Numbered from the stretch's first letter, positions 41,303 through 50,975 are shown. The stretch is 64,000 bases of DNA from Hungatella effluvii (GCF_003201875.1 NZ_QJKD01000012.1:162610-226609); one strand, 5' to 3'. The notes: a model not told the origin generated them from the letters alone. Translations and numbers: made by a program.

Positions 41303-43537
41303 CTATCTGCCGGCCGTCTGGCTGCTCAGCAGCATTCCAAATGCTTCCGCGGTCATCGGCCGGCCAAAGTAATACCCCTGTATTACGTCGCATCCGTGCG
41401 CCTTTAAATACTCGTACTGCTCTCTCGTCTCCACGCCCTCGGCGATGGTGCTCAGTTCCAGCGACTCCGCCAGGCGTATGATGCCATCTACGATCTTATT
41501 GCCTCTCTCATCTCCGATATTGTCGACAAAGCTTTTATCGATCTTCAGTGTGTCAAACGACATGTCCTTCAGCATGGCCATAGAGGAATACCCCGTACCG
41601 AAGTCATCCAGAAGGATCCGGTAACCGGACTGATGCAGATGCCTGATGGCATCCAATAGCCGGGGCTGGTTGTCGAAGAACACGCTCTCCGTAATCTCGA
41701 CCTCCACATTCTGGACTTCCACCGCAGTTTCTGTCAGAATCCGGTTGTATTTCTCCACAAAATTCAGGTCATAGAGAAGCTTTCTCGATACATTGACGGA
41801 TACCGGCACCACCGCATATCCACGGTTCCCCCATTCCTTCTGCTGTTCACAGACAATGCGGAACATATGCCGGTCCAGCTCGCTGATGAATCCATTTTTC
41901 TCAAACAGCGGGATAAACTCCCCCGGCGACACGATCTCACCGTCAGGCCTCGCCCATCGCACCAGAGCCTCTGCCCCTACGACCCGCTTGGATTCCGCGT
42001 CATACTGGGGCTGGTAATACGCCTTGAATTCTCCATTTTCCAGTGCGCTCTTCATCACGGCTTCGATCCGCTTATCCCGGTAAATCTGCTCCTTTACCCG
42101 CTCATCATAGAATGCGTAATGGACGGCGAACTGTCCCTTACGGCTCTTTCTGGCAATACCTGCGCAGTCGAGACAGAAATCCAGTGTAAGGCTCTTCTCT
42201 CGAAGCTGGAATATCCCCATGGCCGGCACGATAGCCAGCTTATTCTGAGGCCAGATGGAATACGACTGAAGACGGCTGCAAAGCTCCTCTAATCGCCTGC
42301 ATAAGGCATCATGGTCGTGACCGTCAACGAGTGCCACAAACATATCCGCAGACTGATGAGCGAAAATTTCCTCGCCTCCGCACCATCCCGCCAGAACTCC
42401 ATGGATATACCGGATCAGGTGATTTCCTTCCTCATATCCCAGAAGCTCATTGATAAACTTAAAATCATCGATATCCAGGCTGACCAGGGACAGGCTTCCC
42501 GCCTCTGCCCGGCGTATCTTTTTCTCCGCCTCCACCTGGAATTTGGCAAAGGAGTAACCGCCGGTGATCTCATCCGTATAGAGGCTGTGCATGAGCTCGG
42601 CCTTCCTCCGTTTCTGATCCTTCAGAATATAAACCAGGATTCCCGCGAAAATCAGCACCATAAACACGCCCAGCAGATACGTCCGCCCCAGCACCGCGTT
42701 CATCTTGCTGTCCAGCACACTGGCCGGTGCCACGGTGAGCAGATACCAGTCATTAATGGGCAGCGGCCGGTAGTACATGTACTGAATCCCTTTATTCATG
42801 AATCTGACGCATCCATCCTGTCCATTCTCAAAATCCACCTTCATCCGGTCCGCAATCGCCTGATTCTTCCGGTCTTCCGCTTCCATGGACGTAAAAATGT
42901 TCTGCATATTGGGGTAACTGTAGGAATTAGTGGAATCCACGATGCAGTTGCCCTCTTTATTGACGATATAGGTATATCCGCGTCCTCCGAAGGAGGTCAC
43001 CTCCAGCTGCCTGCGCATCTCGTTGATATCATAGGTGCCAAACAGAACCGCCGTAACCTCTCCATTATGATAGACAGGCACCGCATATACATGGATCGTT
43101 TCACTCCCCTCCCGGTCCACCAGGGGATCGGACACACTGTTTTCTCCCGCCAGGCCTTTTCTGTAATAAGGACGGTCGGACAGATCCATATGTACATGAT
43201 CCGTGGTATATGTCGTTCCATCCGCAGTGATGACCCCCATCCGCTTAAAACCATTCTCCTGCGCGGTAGCGGCCAGCATGGCAGCGGCCTCCTCATAATT
43301 GTCCGCAGTGTAAAAACCGATGCGGCGCGAAACCTCGGTCAATAATTCCAGTTTTCCATTTATCTCTTTTTCCAGAATACTCTTTCCCTGTGTGGAAACC
43401 TCCTCAAGAGAAGAGATGATCTCATTCTGAAAATCATGTTTCAGAGTACTCGCATATAAGAGCCACGACACGGTCAGTAAAATCAGTATCAACAGGCCGA
43501 GTATCACTTCCTTGTATTTCGCGAAAAGATTTCTCAT
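41303..43537 (-). CDS. Membrane dCache-GGDEF(degenerate)-EAL protein, probable c-di-GMP phosphodiesterase
   Basis: A 744-residue sensor enzyme: TM1 about 11-30, extracytoplasmic dCache_1 ligand domain about 35-275, TM2 about 285-308, GGDEF-like domain about 320-480, EAL domain about 490-740. The cyclase signature is replaced by SADMF (near 42338-42352), so synthesis of c-di-GMP is unlikely and the domain may bind GTP as a regulator. The EAL domain keeps YYQPQYD, GAEALVRW, ITESVFFDN and DDFGTGYSS, consistent with an active phosphodiesterase. ATG 43537 was chosen (AAGGA about 6 nt upstream); the frame is open to 43585. Confidence 0.9.
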   Translation of the reverse strand: MRNLFAKYKEVILGLLILILLTVSWLLYASTLKHDFQNEIISSLEEVSTQGKSILEKEINGKLELLTEVSRRIGFYTADNYEEAAAMLAATAQENGFKRMGVITADGTTYTTDHVHMDLSDRPYYRKGLAGENSVSDPLVDREGSETIHVYAVPVYHNGEVTAVLFGTYDINEMRRQLEVTSFGGRGYTYIVNKEGNCIVDSTNSYSYPNMQNIFTSMEAEDRKNQAIADRMKVDFENGQDGCVRFMNKGIQYMYYRPLPINDWYLLTVAPASVLDSKMNAVLGRTYLLGVFMVLIFAGILVYILKDQKRRKAELMHSLYTDEITGGYSFAKFQVEAEKKIRRAEAGSLSLVSLDIDDFKFINELLGYEEGNHLIRYIHGVLAGWCGGEEIFAHQSADMFVALVDGHDHDALCRRLEELCSRLQSYSIWPQNKLAIVPAMGIFQLREKSLTLDFCLDCAGIARKSRKGQFAVHYAFYDERVKEQIYRDKRIEAVMKSALENGEFKAYYQPQYDAESKRVVGAEALVRWARPDGEIVSPGEFIPLFEKNGFISELDRHMFRIVCEQQKEWGNRGYAVVPVSVNVSRKLLYDLNFVEKYNRILTETAVEVQNVEVEITESVFFDNQPRLLDAIRHLHQSGYRILLDDFGTGYSSMAMLKDMSFDTLKIDKSFVDNIGDERGNKIVDGIIRLAESLELSTIAEGVETREQYEYLKAHGCDVIQGYYFGRPMTAEAFGMLLSSQTAGR

Positions 43538-43646
43538 ACCTCTTCCTTTCCCGCCTGCGCTCTTGTACACGATGACAGGCGGCATCCTCTTTCATTGTAC
43601 ATGAAAGAAAAAGGGTACGTCAACCTTCACTTGTTTTTTTATGCCC

Positions 43647-43675
43647 TTGACTTTGGAATGGTTACCTGATATAGT
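43647..43675 (+). promoter_or_regulatory. Promoter of the padR operon
   Basis: TTGACT (43647-43652), exact 17-bp spacer, TATAGT (43670-43675). Confidence 0.8.
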
Positions 43676-43686
43676 ATCGGTATATT

Positions 43687-43705
43687 ATATATCGTTTTGA
43701 TATAT
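43687..43705. promoter_or_regulatory. Candidate PadR operator
   Basis: Perfect ATATATC-N5-GATATAT inverted repeat just downstream of the -10 and directly before the ribosome binding site of padR. PadR-type repressors typically bind AT-rich dyads over their own promoters. Confidence 0.6.
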
Positions 43706-43721
43706 AGCAGGAGGTAATATC

Positions 43722-44300
43722 ATGTTAGAGTATATTATTCTTGGTTTTTTAATGGGATGCGCCGCCAGCGGTTATGACTTAAAGCAGTATATGGCGGAAA
43801 GCACCTCCTATTTCTTCGATGCAAGCTATGGGAGCATTTATCCCGCATTAAAGAGGCTGGAAGAGAAAAAACTCATCCTCTCAGAAGAAAAAGTGACCGG
43901 AGGAAAGTTCAAGAAGCTCTATTCCATTACGGAAGAAGGCCGCAGTGTCTTTCTTTCCTGGTTAAAGCAGCCGGTGCGTTTTGCTAAAACACGCCTCGAT
44001 TACCTGGTGCCGTTTTTCTTCTACGAGTATTTAGACCCCACCACGGCAAAGCAGAATCTGGAGTTGTTTATAGAGACCGCCTCCGTAGGGCTCGAAGAGC
44101 TGAAGGCACAGAAAGAAGAGCTGAATATCAGAAATATGGACGCCGGCCACACGTTCCACGGATCCGTGCTCGTCTATGGAATCCGTTACTATGAGATGCT
44201 GATTGAATGGTGTTCCCAACTGGCAACAGAAAAATCCACAACAACAGCAAACACCCAAAAAGGAGGTCCCCTCAGTGAAAACAATCATCCACGACTTTGA
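43722..44300 (+). CDS. PadR-family transcriptional regulator
   Basis: A 192-residue regulator. The N-terminal winged helix (about 1-80) has the PadR signature LEYIILGFLMGCAASGYDLK and FDASYGSIYPALKRLEEKKLI. A C-terminal helical dimerisation domain (about 90-175) follows. GGAGG lies about 7 nt before ATG 43722. It is first of three genes; the next starts within its 3' end (26-bp overlap). It probably represses itself and the two flavodoxin-like genes in response to an unknown small molecule. Confidence 0.92.
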   Translation: MLEYIILGFLMGCAASGYDLKQYMAESTSYFFDASYGSIYPALKRLEEKKLILSEEKVTGGKFKKLYSITEEGRSVFLSWLKQPVRFAKTRLDYLVPFFFYEYLDPTTAKQNLELFIETASVGLEELKAQKEELNIRNMDAGHTFHGSVLVYGIRYYEMLIEWCSQLATEKSTTTANTQKGGPLSENNHPRL

Positions 44301-44805
44301 CCCCGCCGTATTTGAAGAGCTGTTTCCCGAAACCGCTCAGTTGACCAGGCTCGGAACCTCCGAGCCGCCTGCCGTCATCCTTTCCCCCATGTATCCGGCA
44401 CGCCCCTGTATCGGCTGTTTTGGCTGCTGGATCAAGACTCCGGGCAGCTGCGTCCTTCCCGATTCCTATCAGGAGATGGGCAAACTGCTGTCTAAAACCA
44501 GCGAGCTCATACTCATCAGCCGGTGCTGCTACGGCGGCTACAGCCCCTATGTGAAGAATCTGCTGGACCGCAGCATCGGTTATATCCAGCCATTTTTCCG
44601 CATCATTGACGGAGAGATGCACCATGTCATGCGGCACGATAACCGTATGGCAATCACGACGCATTTCTATGGGGACTCTATCACAAAGCTGGAGCAAGAG
44701 ACCGCAAACCGCCTGGCGAAGGCAAACGCCGTCAATTTCGGAGCTTCCGGCTGTACCGTGCATTTCTATCAGACACCGGAACAGATAAGGGGGAATATGG
44801 CATGA
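44275..44805 (+). CDS. Flavodoxin-fold NAD(P)H-dependent reductase (iron-sulfur flavoprotein-like)
   Basis: A 176-residue flavodoxin-like protein. ARPCIGCFGCWIKTPGSCV carries the compact cysteine motif (CxxCxxC) seen in NADPH-dependent FMN reductases/iron-sulfur flavoproteins, followed by the phosphate- and flavin-loop region LISRCCYGGYSPYVKNLLDRS. It was set to start at GTG 44275, with AAGGAGG 8 nt upstream lying inside padR; the first ATG in frame is 72 bp earlier without a ribosome binding site. Its stop overlaps the next start (ATGA). Confidence 0.8.
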   Translation: MKTIIHDFDPAVFEELFPETAQLTRLGTSEPPAVILSPMYPARPCIGCFGCWIKTPGSCVLPDSYQEMGKLLSKTSELILISRCCYGGYSPYVKNLLDRSIGYIQPFFRIIDGEMHHVMRHDNRMAITTHFYGDSITKLEQETANRLAKANAVNFGASGCTVHFYQTPEQIRGNMA

Positions 44806-45482
44806 AAGGAATTTTGATAAACGGCAGCCCAAAGAGACGCGACAGCTCCTCCGGCGCGCTGCTGGACGATTTAAGGTCTTTACTCGATCCCGGCACTGAG
44901 ACGGCCGTCATGACCGTTACCGCTTCCCATCCCGCCGCCTCATCTGCTTACACGGGCATGCGCTGGGAGCCAGCCCCCGAGGACGTAAAACAGCTTAGCG
45001 GTTTAAGCTTCCTTGTCCTCTCCTTTCCGCTCTATGTGGACGGTATTCCTTCCCATCTGCTTTCCTTTTTAACCGAACTGGAATGGCAGCAGAAAAACAA
45101 CAGGCTTCTGGAGAGTGCTGAACCGCTGGCCGTCTATGCCGCCGTAAACTGCGGATTTTACGAGGGAAAGCAGGCCGCACTCGCGCTTCGGATTGTGGAG
45201 AACTGGTGCCTGCGCTGTGGTTTCGAATACAAACAGGGCATTGGATGCGGCGCCGGGGCCATGCTGGCTCAGTTAAAAGGCGCGCCGCTGCAAAAGGGCA
45301 TCAAAAAGCCGCTGGGCACTGCACTGAAAGACATGGCTGCACGCATTGGACGCCTTGAAAAGGGAAAGGACCAGCTCATCTCCCTCTCCTTCCCCCGCCC
45401 TCTCTACATAGCCGCCGCTCACATCGGCTGGAAGAAACAAGGCCGTGAAAACGGGCTGACCGTGAAAGAATTGAAATCGTAA
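44802..45482 (+). CDS. Flavodoxin-fold protein, second of the PadR operon
   Basis: A 226-residue protein with the NADPH:FMN-reductase-like start MKGILINGSPKRRDSSSG (flavin phosphate loop) and LSFLVLSFPLYVDGIPSHLLSFL. The C-terminal third (FEYKQGIGCGAGAMLAQLKG) is unusual. It overlaps the preceding gene by 4 bp (ATGA), implying coupled translation and possibly a heteromeric enzyme. The substrate is unknown; detoxification of quinones or nitro compounds is a common role of PadR-controlled flavoproteins (inference). Confidence 0.75.
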   Translation: MKGILINGSPKRRDSSSGALLDDLRSLLDPGTETAVMTVTASHPAASSAYTGMRWEPAPEDVKQLSGLSFLVLSFPLYVDGIPSHLLSFLTELEWQQKNNRLLESAEPLAVYAAVNCGFYEGKQAALALRIVENWCLRCGFEYKQGIGCGAGAMLAQLKGAPLQKGIKKPLGTALKDMAARIGRLEKGKDQLISLSFPRPLYIAAAHIGWKKQGRENGLTVKELKS

Positions 45483-45484
45483 GA

Positions 45485-45541
45485 CAGAAACTCCCCTGCC
45501 GTTTGGATGGAACTCAATCCGGCAGAGGAGTTTCTGTTTTA
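45485..45541. terminator. Bidirectional terminator
   Basis: A stem CAGAAACTCCcCTGCCG/CGGCAGAGGAGTTTCTG with TTTTA on the plus side separates the PadR operon from the converging GH3 operon. Confidence 0.85.
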
Positions 45542-45544
45542 CGA

Positions 45545-47242
45545 CTAAATTCTGGTATCCCAGCGGCCGCAGAATACATTTTCACTGTATCTGCCCTTAA
45601 ACGGGGACTTTCCGGTCATTTTACTGATAGCGGCGGATACTGCTTCCTCCGAATTCAGATAGGCGTTGATATAAGTCTTTGCCATTGGCACGTCGATCAG
45701 ATGGTTTGTATAGTTCAGAGAGAGGAATATGGTGGGCAGTTCCGACACGTACCACGGCTGGTCTGCGGGCTGCGCCCATTTTACACGCATGGTATTGTAC
45801 TGTGCGAATCCCGATACATTAAATACCACCAGACACGCGTCATACTTTTTGCGCAGGTCCTCCATCTTACCTTTTATAGCCGGCGTATCGCCGTCCACGA
45901 TGAATCCGGCTTCCGTAAGCTTCCTTACGACCATCTCCTTTATGGGAGCGCTGTCGTCCGCCTGAAGCTTGCCGGCAATCACCGTTCCCTCTCCGCCGAT
46001 AAATACCAGCTTCACCCTCTTATACTTCTCAGGCGTCATTGGAAGGTAATGTTTCGTGTCCTTGACGAGAGTAATGAACTTGTCAGCCTGCTCTGCGGCA
46101 GACTTGTGGAACTCGCTGCATCCGATCACCGACAGCTGCTCTCTCGGAGGCATCAGACGGCCTTCGGCCTGCAGCTTGTGGAGTTTCAGCGCCGCCTTGA
46201 TTCCGAGAATCCGGTGAAGCGCGTCACTTAGCCTCTCCTCCGTAATTACGCCGTTTCTGTAACCTTCCATCATATAGCCGAAGTCCTCGTCCATATCGTT
46301 GAAGAACAGGAACATATCGCAGCCCGCGGCAATCGCCTGCGGAACCTGATCCCGGCGAGGCATGGCCGCAAACATGCCGATCATGTGAGACGCGTCGGTT
46401 ACTACCAGGCCATTAAATCCAAGACGGCCCTTCAATAAATCCGTAATCAGCTCCGGGGACAGGGTTGCCGGCAGAATGTCCTCGTCTGCGGTATCGGGAC
46501 GAAGCTTTCTCGTATAAGCGGGAAGTGCGATATGCCCCGCCATAATGGTCATGACGCCTTCGTCGATCAGTTCTTTGTAGACTCTTCCGAAGGTATTGTC
46601 CCACTCCTCGCAGGTCATATCATTGACGCCCATGAGAAGGTGCTGGTCGTTCTCTTCGGTTCCATCGCCCGGGAAATGCTTCATACAGGTAGCCATATTC
46701 TGCGTTCTGGTACCCTTGAAAAATGCCTTCGCATACCGGATGGTATCTTCCGGGCTGTTGTTAAAGGCCCTGCACTGGACAATGGTATTTCTCCAGTTAT
46801 AGAGCAGATCTACAATTGGTGCGAAGTTCCAGTTGCATCCGATAGCCGCGCTCTCTAAAGCCCCGATTCTCGCCACCTCACAGGCAGTCTCCTCGTCGTC
46901 CGCAGCCGCCGTCGCCGCCCCGCAGGCCACCGCGGTACCGCCGCCCACGCCGCCGTTTCCGCCCGCCTCACAGTTAGAAGCGATCAACAGCGGGATTTTT
47001 GAATTTTCCTGAAGAACCCGGTTCTGCTCATATAACTCCTCCGGCGGCGCATTGTGATAGCGAATCGCTCCAACGTGATAGTTCTTTACCGCATTTTCCA
47101 GGTCTTCCGGCTTTCTGGAGGTCACCATATTGACGAACAGCTGTCCGATCTTCTCCTCATCCGTCATGGATGCGATGGTATCCTCCACCCATTTCATATC
47201 TTCATCATTTAAGTAATAAGGTTTTTCTCTTAAATTAACCAT
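45545..47242 (-). CDS. Glycoside hydrolase family 3 protein (NagZ-like architecture)
   Basis: A 565-residue cytosolic GH3 enzyme (no signal peptide). The N-terminal barrel has MTDEEKIGQLFVN, FAPIVDLLYNWRNTIVQCRAFN, CMKHFPGDG and the nucleophile strand GLVVTDASHMIGM. In NagZ enzymes the loop KHFPGHGxTxxDSH carries the acid/base His; here it reads KHFPGDGTEENDQHLL, so the dyad is altered. A smaller alpha/beta domain follows (about 375-520). The likely substrate is an imported beta-linked amino-sugar glycoside. It overlaps the HAD gene by 8 bp and shares its operon with a GPH sugar transporter. Confidence 0.87.
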   Translation of the reverse strand: MVNLREKPYYLNDEDMKWVEDTIASMTDEEKIGQLFVNMVTSRKPEDLENAVKNYHVGAIRYHNAPPEELYEQNRVLQENSKIPLLIASNCEAGGNGGVGGGTAVACGAATAAADDEETACEVARIGALESAAIGCNWNFAPIVDLLYNWRNTIVQCRAFNNSPEDTIRYAKAFFKGTRTQNMATCMKHFPGDGTEENDQHLLMGVNDMTCEEWDNTFGRVYKELIDEGVMTIMAGHIALPAYTRKLRPDTADEDILPATLSPELITDLLKGRLGFNGLVVTDASHMIGMFAAMPRRDQVPQAIAAGCDMFLFFNDMDEDFGYMMEGYRNGVITEERLSDALHRILGIKAALKLHKLQAEGRLMPPREQLSVIGCSEFHKSAAEQADKFITLVKDTKHYLPMTPEKYKRVKLVFIGGEGTVIAGKLQADDSAPIKEMVVRKLTEAGFIVDGDTPAIKGKMEDLRKKYDACLVVFNVSGFAQYNTMRVKWAQPADQPWYVSELPTIFLSLNYTNHLIDVPMAKTYINAYLNSEEAVSAAISKMTGKSPFKGRYSENVFCGRWDTRI

Positions 47243-48095
47243 TGTTTTCTCCTTTTCCTAAATTTTTCTCAAAATCCGCAGCACACTGACTCTCGTATCC
47301 GCCACGATAACTGCCATCTAAGAAACGTTCCAGCGCTTCCTCCCGAAACTGTCTCCAGGACTGCGCCTCCCTCTTCACCAGAATCGGATAGAAGCAGACA
47401 CCGTTCTGTCCGGCCGCCTGATGGTCTCCGGGCGCGTCACCGATCATCAGGACGTGATCTCTTTCATATCCGGCCTCCAGAAGGCGGCTGATGCAGTACG
47501 CCTTGGAACCCTCAGTCTGTGTCAGCACGATATCCGTGAATGGAAGAAGTCCGCACCGCTCCCATTCCTCCACCACAGCCTGCTTATTGGCCGATGAGAC
47601 AATGGCGATATCGGCCTTCTCATGTGCCGCCCGGATACCTTCCGCCACACCCTCATACGGCTTTTTCGCCTCCTCAGGAAGTCCTCCGATGGCTGCATTT
47701 ACCGCCTTTGACCAGGAGAGCGCCTTCTGAAAACAAACGTGGGCTTCGTCCGTCTCCATCTTCGACAATGCCTCGCCCGACAGCTCCGGCGCCGTCTCAC
47801 ACCACCGGACAAACGCATCGATCCCATCTATGGAACGGTACTTTCCGGAGGCCTCGCGGAGAACGATAGCCAGCGCCTTGAACCGGTTGATTCCACGGGT
47901 CATGGAATACAGATTCACTTCGTTCCAGCGCTCCAGGAGCGCCTCCTCCCACTGCTCCAGCCCCCATTCCCTCACCATGCAGGGGCCAAAGCATTGGAAA
48001 TGCTTGATATCCATCGTGTCCATAGCACATCCGTCGGAATCGATGCAGATCAGATACTCCTTTTTTCTCTGAAAGTTCTCAAATAAGTTACCCAT
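47235..48095 (-). CDS. HAD-superfamily hydrolase
   Basis: A 286-residue HAD phosphatase. Motif I is ICIDSDGCAMDT (DxDG), motif II IVSSANK (Ser/Asn), and motif IV MIGDAPGDHQAA. A large helical cap lies between about residues 25 and 170. It may dephosphorylate a sugar phosphate made from the sugar brought in by the adjacent transporter. ATG 48095 was chosen over GTG 48104 because GAGG lies between them. It overlaps the GH3 start. Confidence 0.88.
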   Translation of the reverse strand: MGNLFENFQRKKEYLICIDSDGCAMDTMDIKHFQCFGPCMVREWGLEQWEEALLERWNEVNLYSMTRGINRFKALAIVLREASGKYRSIDGIDAFVRWCETAPELSGEALSKMETDEAHVCFQKALSWSKAVNAAIGGLPEEAKKPYEGVAEGIRAAHEKADIAIVSSANKQAVVEEWERCGLLPFTDIVLTQTEGSKAYCISRLLEAGYERDHVLMIGDAPGDHQAAGQNGVCFYPILVKREAQSWRQFREEALERFLDGSYRGGYESQCAADFEKNLGKGENNG

Positions 48096-48151
48096 TGTCC
48101 TCACCTTTCCTTAAGTTCTATGATTTCCCAGCTCATTCCGCAGCAGCCGGT

Positions 48152-49543
48152 TTATTTCTCAGCAGCCCGTCTCTCCGCAAGAATACGGTTGTTTTCCTCT
48201 ACCACTTTCTTGGATAACGGATATGCGAACAACAGGATCAGGCCTACAATCAGGTAGCAGACGGCCGGAGCCAGAGTCGCCACGGTATAGATATTTTTGG
48301 TAACGGATTCCGTCTGTACGATGACCTCACCCGCTTTGGAGGACTGGTAGCCAATCGCGCCCAAAACCCAGCCGCCGAGGCCGCCTGCCAGCGCCTGGCC
48401 GATCTTACGAGCAAAGGAGTATACCGCGTAAATAGTGCCGTCGTCGCGGCTTCCGGTCTGTACCTCCTGGTAATCGATTACATCCGTGATAAACGCCCAG
48501 ATTAGGAGGTTGAAGAGTCCGGTTCCCAGGTTTCCAAAGGCTATCATGACACAGAAGGCCCATGGGTTCTGAATTCTGACGAAAAACAGAATGAAATAAA
48601 TAATGGAAGCAAATAATACGGAAAATGCGGAAGCTTCTTTCTTACCGAACTTCTTCAAAATCGTTGTTGAAAATGGTGCCAGGATCAGAGTTGCGCCGGT
48701 ACTGAAGAATCCGGCCAGTGACATGGCCTCTTTACTCTTAAAGTAATCCATGTATAAGTATGTGTTCATACTTCCGGACAGCAGCATGGAGAGCAGAAGA
48801 ACGATGGCCGCTCCGATGATGGCCAGCAGGCTGCGATTGTGCATCATTCCTTTCACAGCTCTTGCAAAGCTGCCTTTGTTTGTCTCCTTCACCTGCGGCT
48901 TTACGCGCTCTGTTGACAGGCTGTAGCACAGGATATAGCAGATCAGGGCCAGAACTGCAAACAGGCAGGCAATATAGAAGAAACGGTCTGCCAGAACCAC
49001 CTGGTTTCCGCCCTCGTAGGCGTATACAAACAGGGGAACACCCACATTGACACACACGCCGGCCAGTGCCGCGCCTACGCTTCGAAATGTGGAAAGCTGG
49101 CCTCTCTCGATGGGTTCCGCGGTGATTCCCGACGCCATGGAACCATAGGGGATATTGATTCCCGTATAGCAGATACTTCCCCAGAATAAATATGTAAGAT
49201 AGATGTACACCATCTTAAATGTCATGGACTTATCCGCAATAAACGGATTAAACATCAGGACGCCGGCCACAACCACCGGAACGCACATCCTGCGGATCCA
49301 CGGTCGGAACTTTCCGTCCTTTGTAGGCTTTGCCGTATCCACGATATGCCCCATGGTAATATCAGTAAATGCGTCCACACACCGGGCAACCAGAAACAGC
49401 GTTCCTACCGCCATTGCACTGATGCCGAGTACCTTCGTATAGAATACCATAAGAAACGTGCTGGCCAGCATAAAGAAAAAATCATTGCCGAAATCGCCGA
49501 ACATATAACCGATCTTATCCCTGAAACCAAATTTTCTTTCCAT
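48152..49543 (-). CDS. GPH-family sugar:cation symporter (MelB/YicJ-like)
   Basis: A 463-residue, 12-segment transporter of the glycoside-pentoside-hexuronide group: KIGYMFGDFGNDFFFMLASTF, DAFTDITMGHIVDTAKPTKDGKFRPWI (the conserved cation/sugar loop) and ISYGSMASGIT-like NIPYGSMASGI. It is first in an operon with the HAD hydrolase and GH3 enzyme, so the three probably import and cleave one disaccharide. AGGAGGGG lies about 9 nt before ATG 49543. A hairpin GTTTATC-A7-GATAAAC (49570-49590) directly precedes that ribosome binding site and may affect translation or be a regulator site. Confidence 0.92.
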   Translation of the reverse strand: MERKFGFRDKIGYMFGDFGNDFFFMLASTFLMVFYTKVLGISAMAVGTLFLVARCVDAFTDITMGHIVDTAKPTKDGKFRPWIRRMCVPVVVAGVLMFNPFIADKSMTFKMVYIYLTYLFWGSICYTGINIPYGSMASGITAEPIERGQLSTFRSVGAALAGVCVNVGVPLFVYAYEGGNQVVLADRFFYIACLFAVLALICYILCYSLSTERVKPQVKETNKGSFARAVKGMMHNRSLLAIIGAAIVLLLSMLLSGSMNTYLYMDYFKSKEAMSLAGFFSTGATLILAPFSTTILKKFGKKEASAFSVLFASIIYFILFFVRIQNPWAFCVMIAFGNLGTGLFNLLIWAFITDVIDYQEVQTGSRDDGTIYAVYSFARKIGQALAGGLGGWVLGAIGYQSSKAGEVIVQTESVTKNIYTVATLAPAVCYLIVGLILLFAYPLSKKVVEENNRILAERRAAEK

Positions 49544-49718
49544 GCAAAATTTCCCCTCCTAAAGGTAAGTTTATCTTTTTTTGATAAACAAACTTTACCA
49601 TAAATACATAAAAGTCTTGAGGATAATTTTTGTAGTTATCAGCACAATATTTGTTTTGTATGGTATAATATAAAAAAAAAGTAGTATAAAGATTTCGTTA
49701 CAAAGGAGACCCCCTTAT

Positions 49719-50948
49719 ATGAGCCATGAACCTCAGACAGCGGTCATCGATCTGATGATCTCCCTTTTATCCACCACGCTCGGCGTGCAGACCTCCGTTC
49801 TCTCTCCCGGTTCGGAAGAACTGACGGATATTGATTACTCCCTGCGGAAATCCATTTTCACCGGACATGACGCCAGGGAACTGTTTAGTGAAATAATGGA
49901 AAAAGCCGAGGAGAAATATATCTACAGCATCACGGACCATTTTTTCAGTCACTATATTCTCATGCCGCTTCCGGAAAAGAATCATTGCGGCTGCCTTCTG
50001 GTAGGTCCCTATATGACAGAGGAAGCCAACGAGTTCCTGTATAACCGGGTCGTCAACCGGAACCGGCTGACCTTAGAGACGCTTCCCGTGTTAAAGCAGT
50101 ACTATCAGAACTTATCCATTGTAGATCCCGCGCGAATCACCGCGGCGTTAAACCACATTGCCGTCTTCCTGTATGAGGACCATCACGATCTCACCATCCG
50201 CTACATGACAGAGGACTGGAACGAGCAGTACAGCGGCTGGAACTATGTTCCTGATCCGGAACACGCATTTTCCATCCACGTGACGGAAAAACGCTACGCC
50301 GCGGAAAACGAATTTCTGGATGCCGTCATGCGGGGAGATCAGGTGCTGGCAGTCCGCCGCTTCGAGACGTTTTTAGACTTCCGCATCGCCCCCAGATACA
50401 AGGACCCCATCCGTGACAGCAAGAACCTGATCATCGTTTTAAATACGCTGCTGCGCAAGGCCGCGGAGAAGGCGGTGGTCCATCCGGTATACTTAGATGA
50501 GATCTCTCATCATTATGCTGTCCAGATTGAGGCCTCGACCTCCCGCAGACAGCTGGAGAACCTGCGGATTGAGATGGTGCGGAAATACTGCCTTCTTGTC
50601 AAGAATCAGTCCCTCAAGAACTATCCGCCGCTGATCCGAGACCTCTTAAACCACATTAACTTAAACTTAAGCTCAGACCTGAGTTTAAAATCCTTATCAC
50701 AGATGTTCAGTGTCAACGCCAGTTACCTCTCCTCCCTGTTCCGCCGGGAGATGGACATGACCCTGACCGACTACGTCAACGGCCGCCGGATCGACACCGC
50801 TCTGAAGCTGCTGAACACCACCGATATTCAGATTCAGGATATTGCCTACTATGTAGGAATCGAAGACGTGAATTATTTTACAAGAATCTTCAAGAAAAAA
50901 ATCGGCGTATCGCCCACCGAGTACAAAAAATCGATCCGCCCTGCATAG
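49719..50948 (+). CDS. AraC-family transcriptional regulator
   Basis: A 409-residue regulator. The N-terminal 290 residues form a ligand-sensing region I cannot assign firmly (possibly PocR-like: ITDHFFSHYILMPLPEKNHCGCLLVGPYM). The C-terminal double helix-turn-helix (about 305-405) contains LSLKSLSQMFSVNASYLSSLFRRE and IQDIAYYVGIEDVNYFTRIFKKKIGVSPTEYKK. It is divergent from the GPH/HAD/GH3 operon, the likely target. AAAGGAG lies 9 nt before ATG 49719, and an extended -10 (TGGTATAAT at about 49660-49668) is the probable promoter. Confidence 0.92.
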   Translation: MSHEPQTAVIDLMISLLSTTLGVQTSVLSPGSEELTDIDYSLRKSIFTGHDARELFSEIMEKAEEKYIYSITDHFFSHYILMPLPEKNHCGCLLVGPYMTEEANEFLYNRVVNRNRLTLETLPVLKQYYQNLSIVDPARITAALNHIAVFLYEDHHDLTIRYMTEDWNEQYSGWNYVPDPEHAFSIHVTEKRYAAENEFLDAVMRGDQVLAVRRFETFLDFRIAPRYKDPIRDSKNLIIVLNTLLRKAAEKAVVHPVYLDEISHHYAVQIEASTSRRQLENLRIEMVRKYCLLVKNQSLKNYPPLIRDLLNHINLNLSSDLSLKSLSQMFSVNASYLSSLFRREMDMTLTDYVNGRRIDTALKLLNTTDIQIQDIAYYVGIEDVNYFTRIFKKKIGVSPTEYKKSIRPA

Positions 50949-50975
50949 GACGTACGTGTTCAGGAGGTATCAGAC

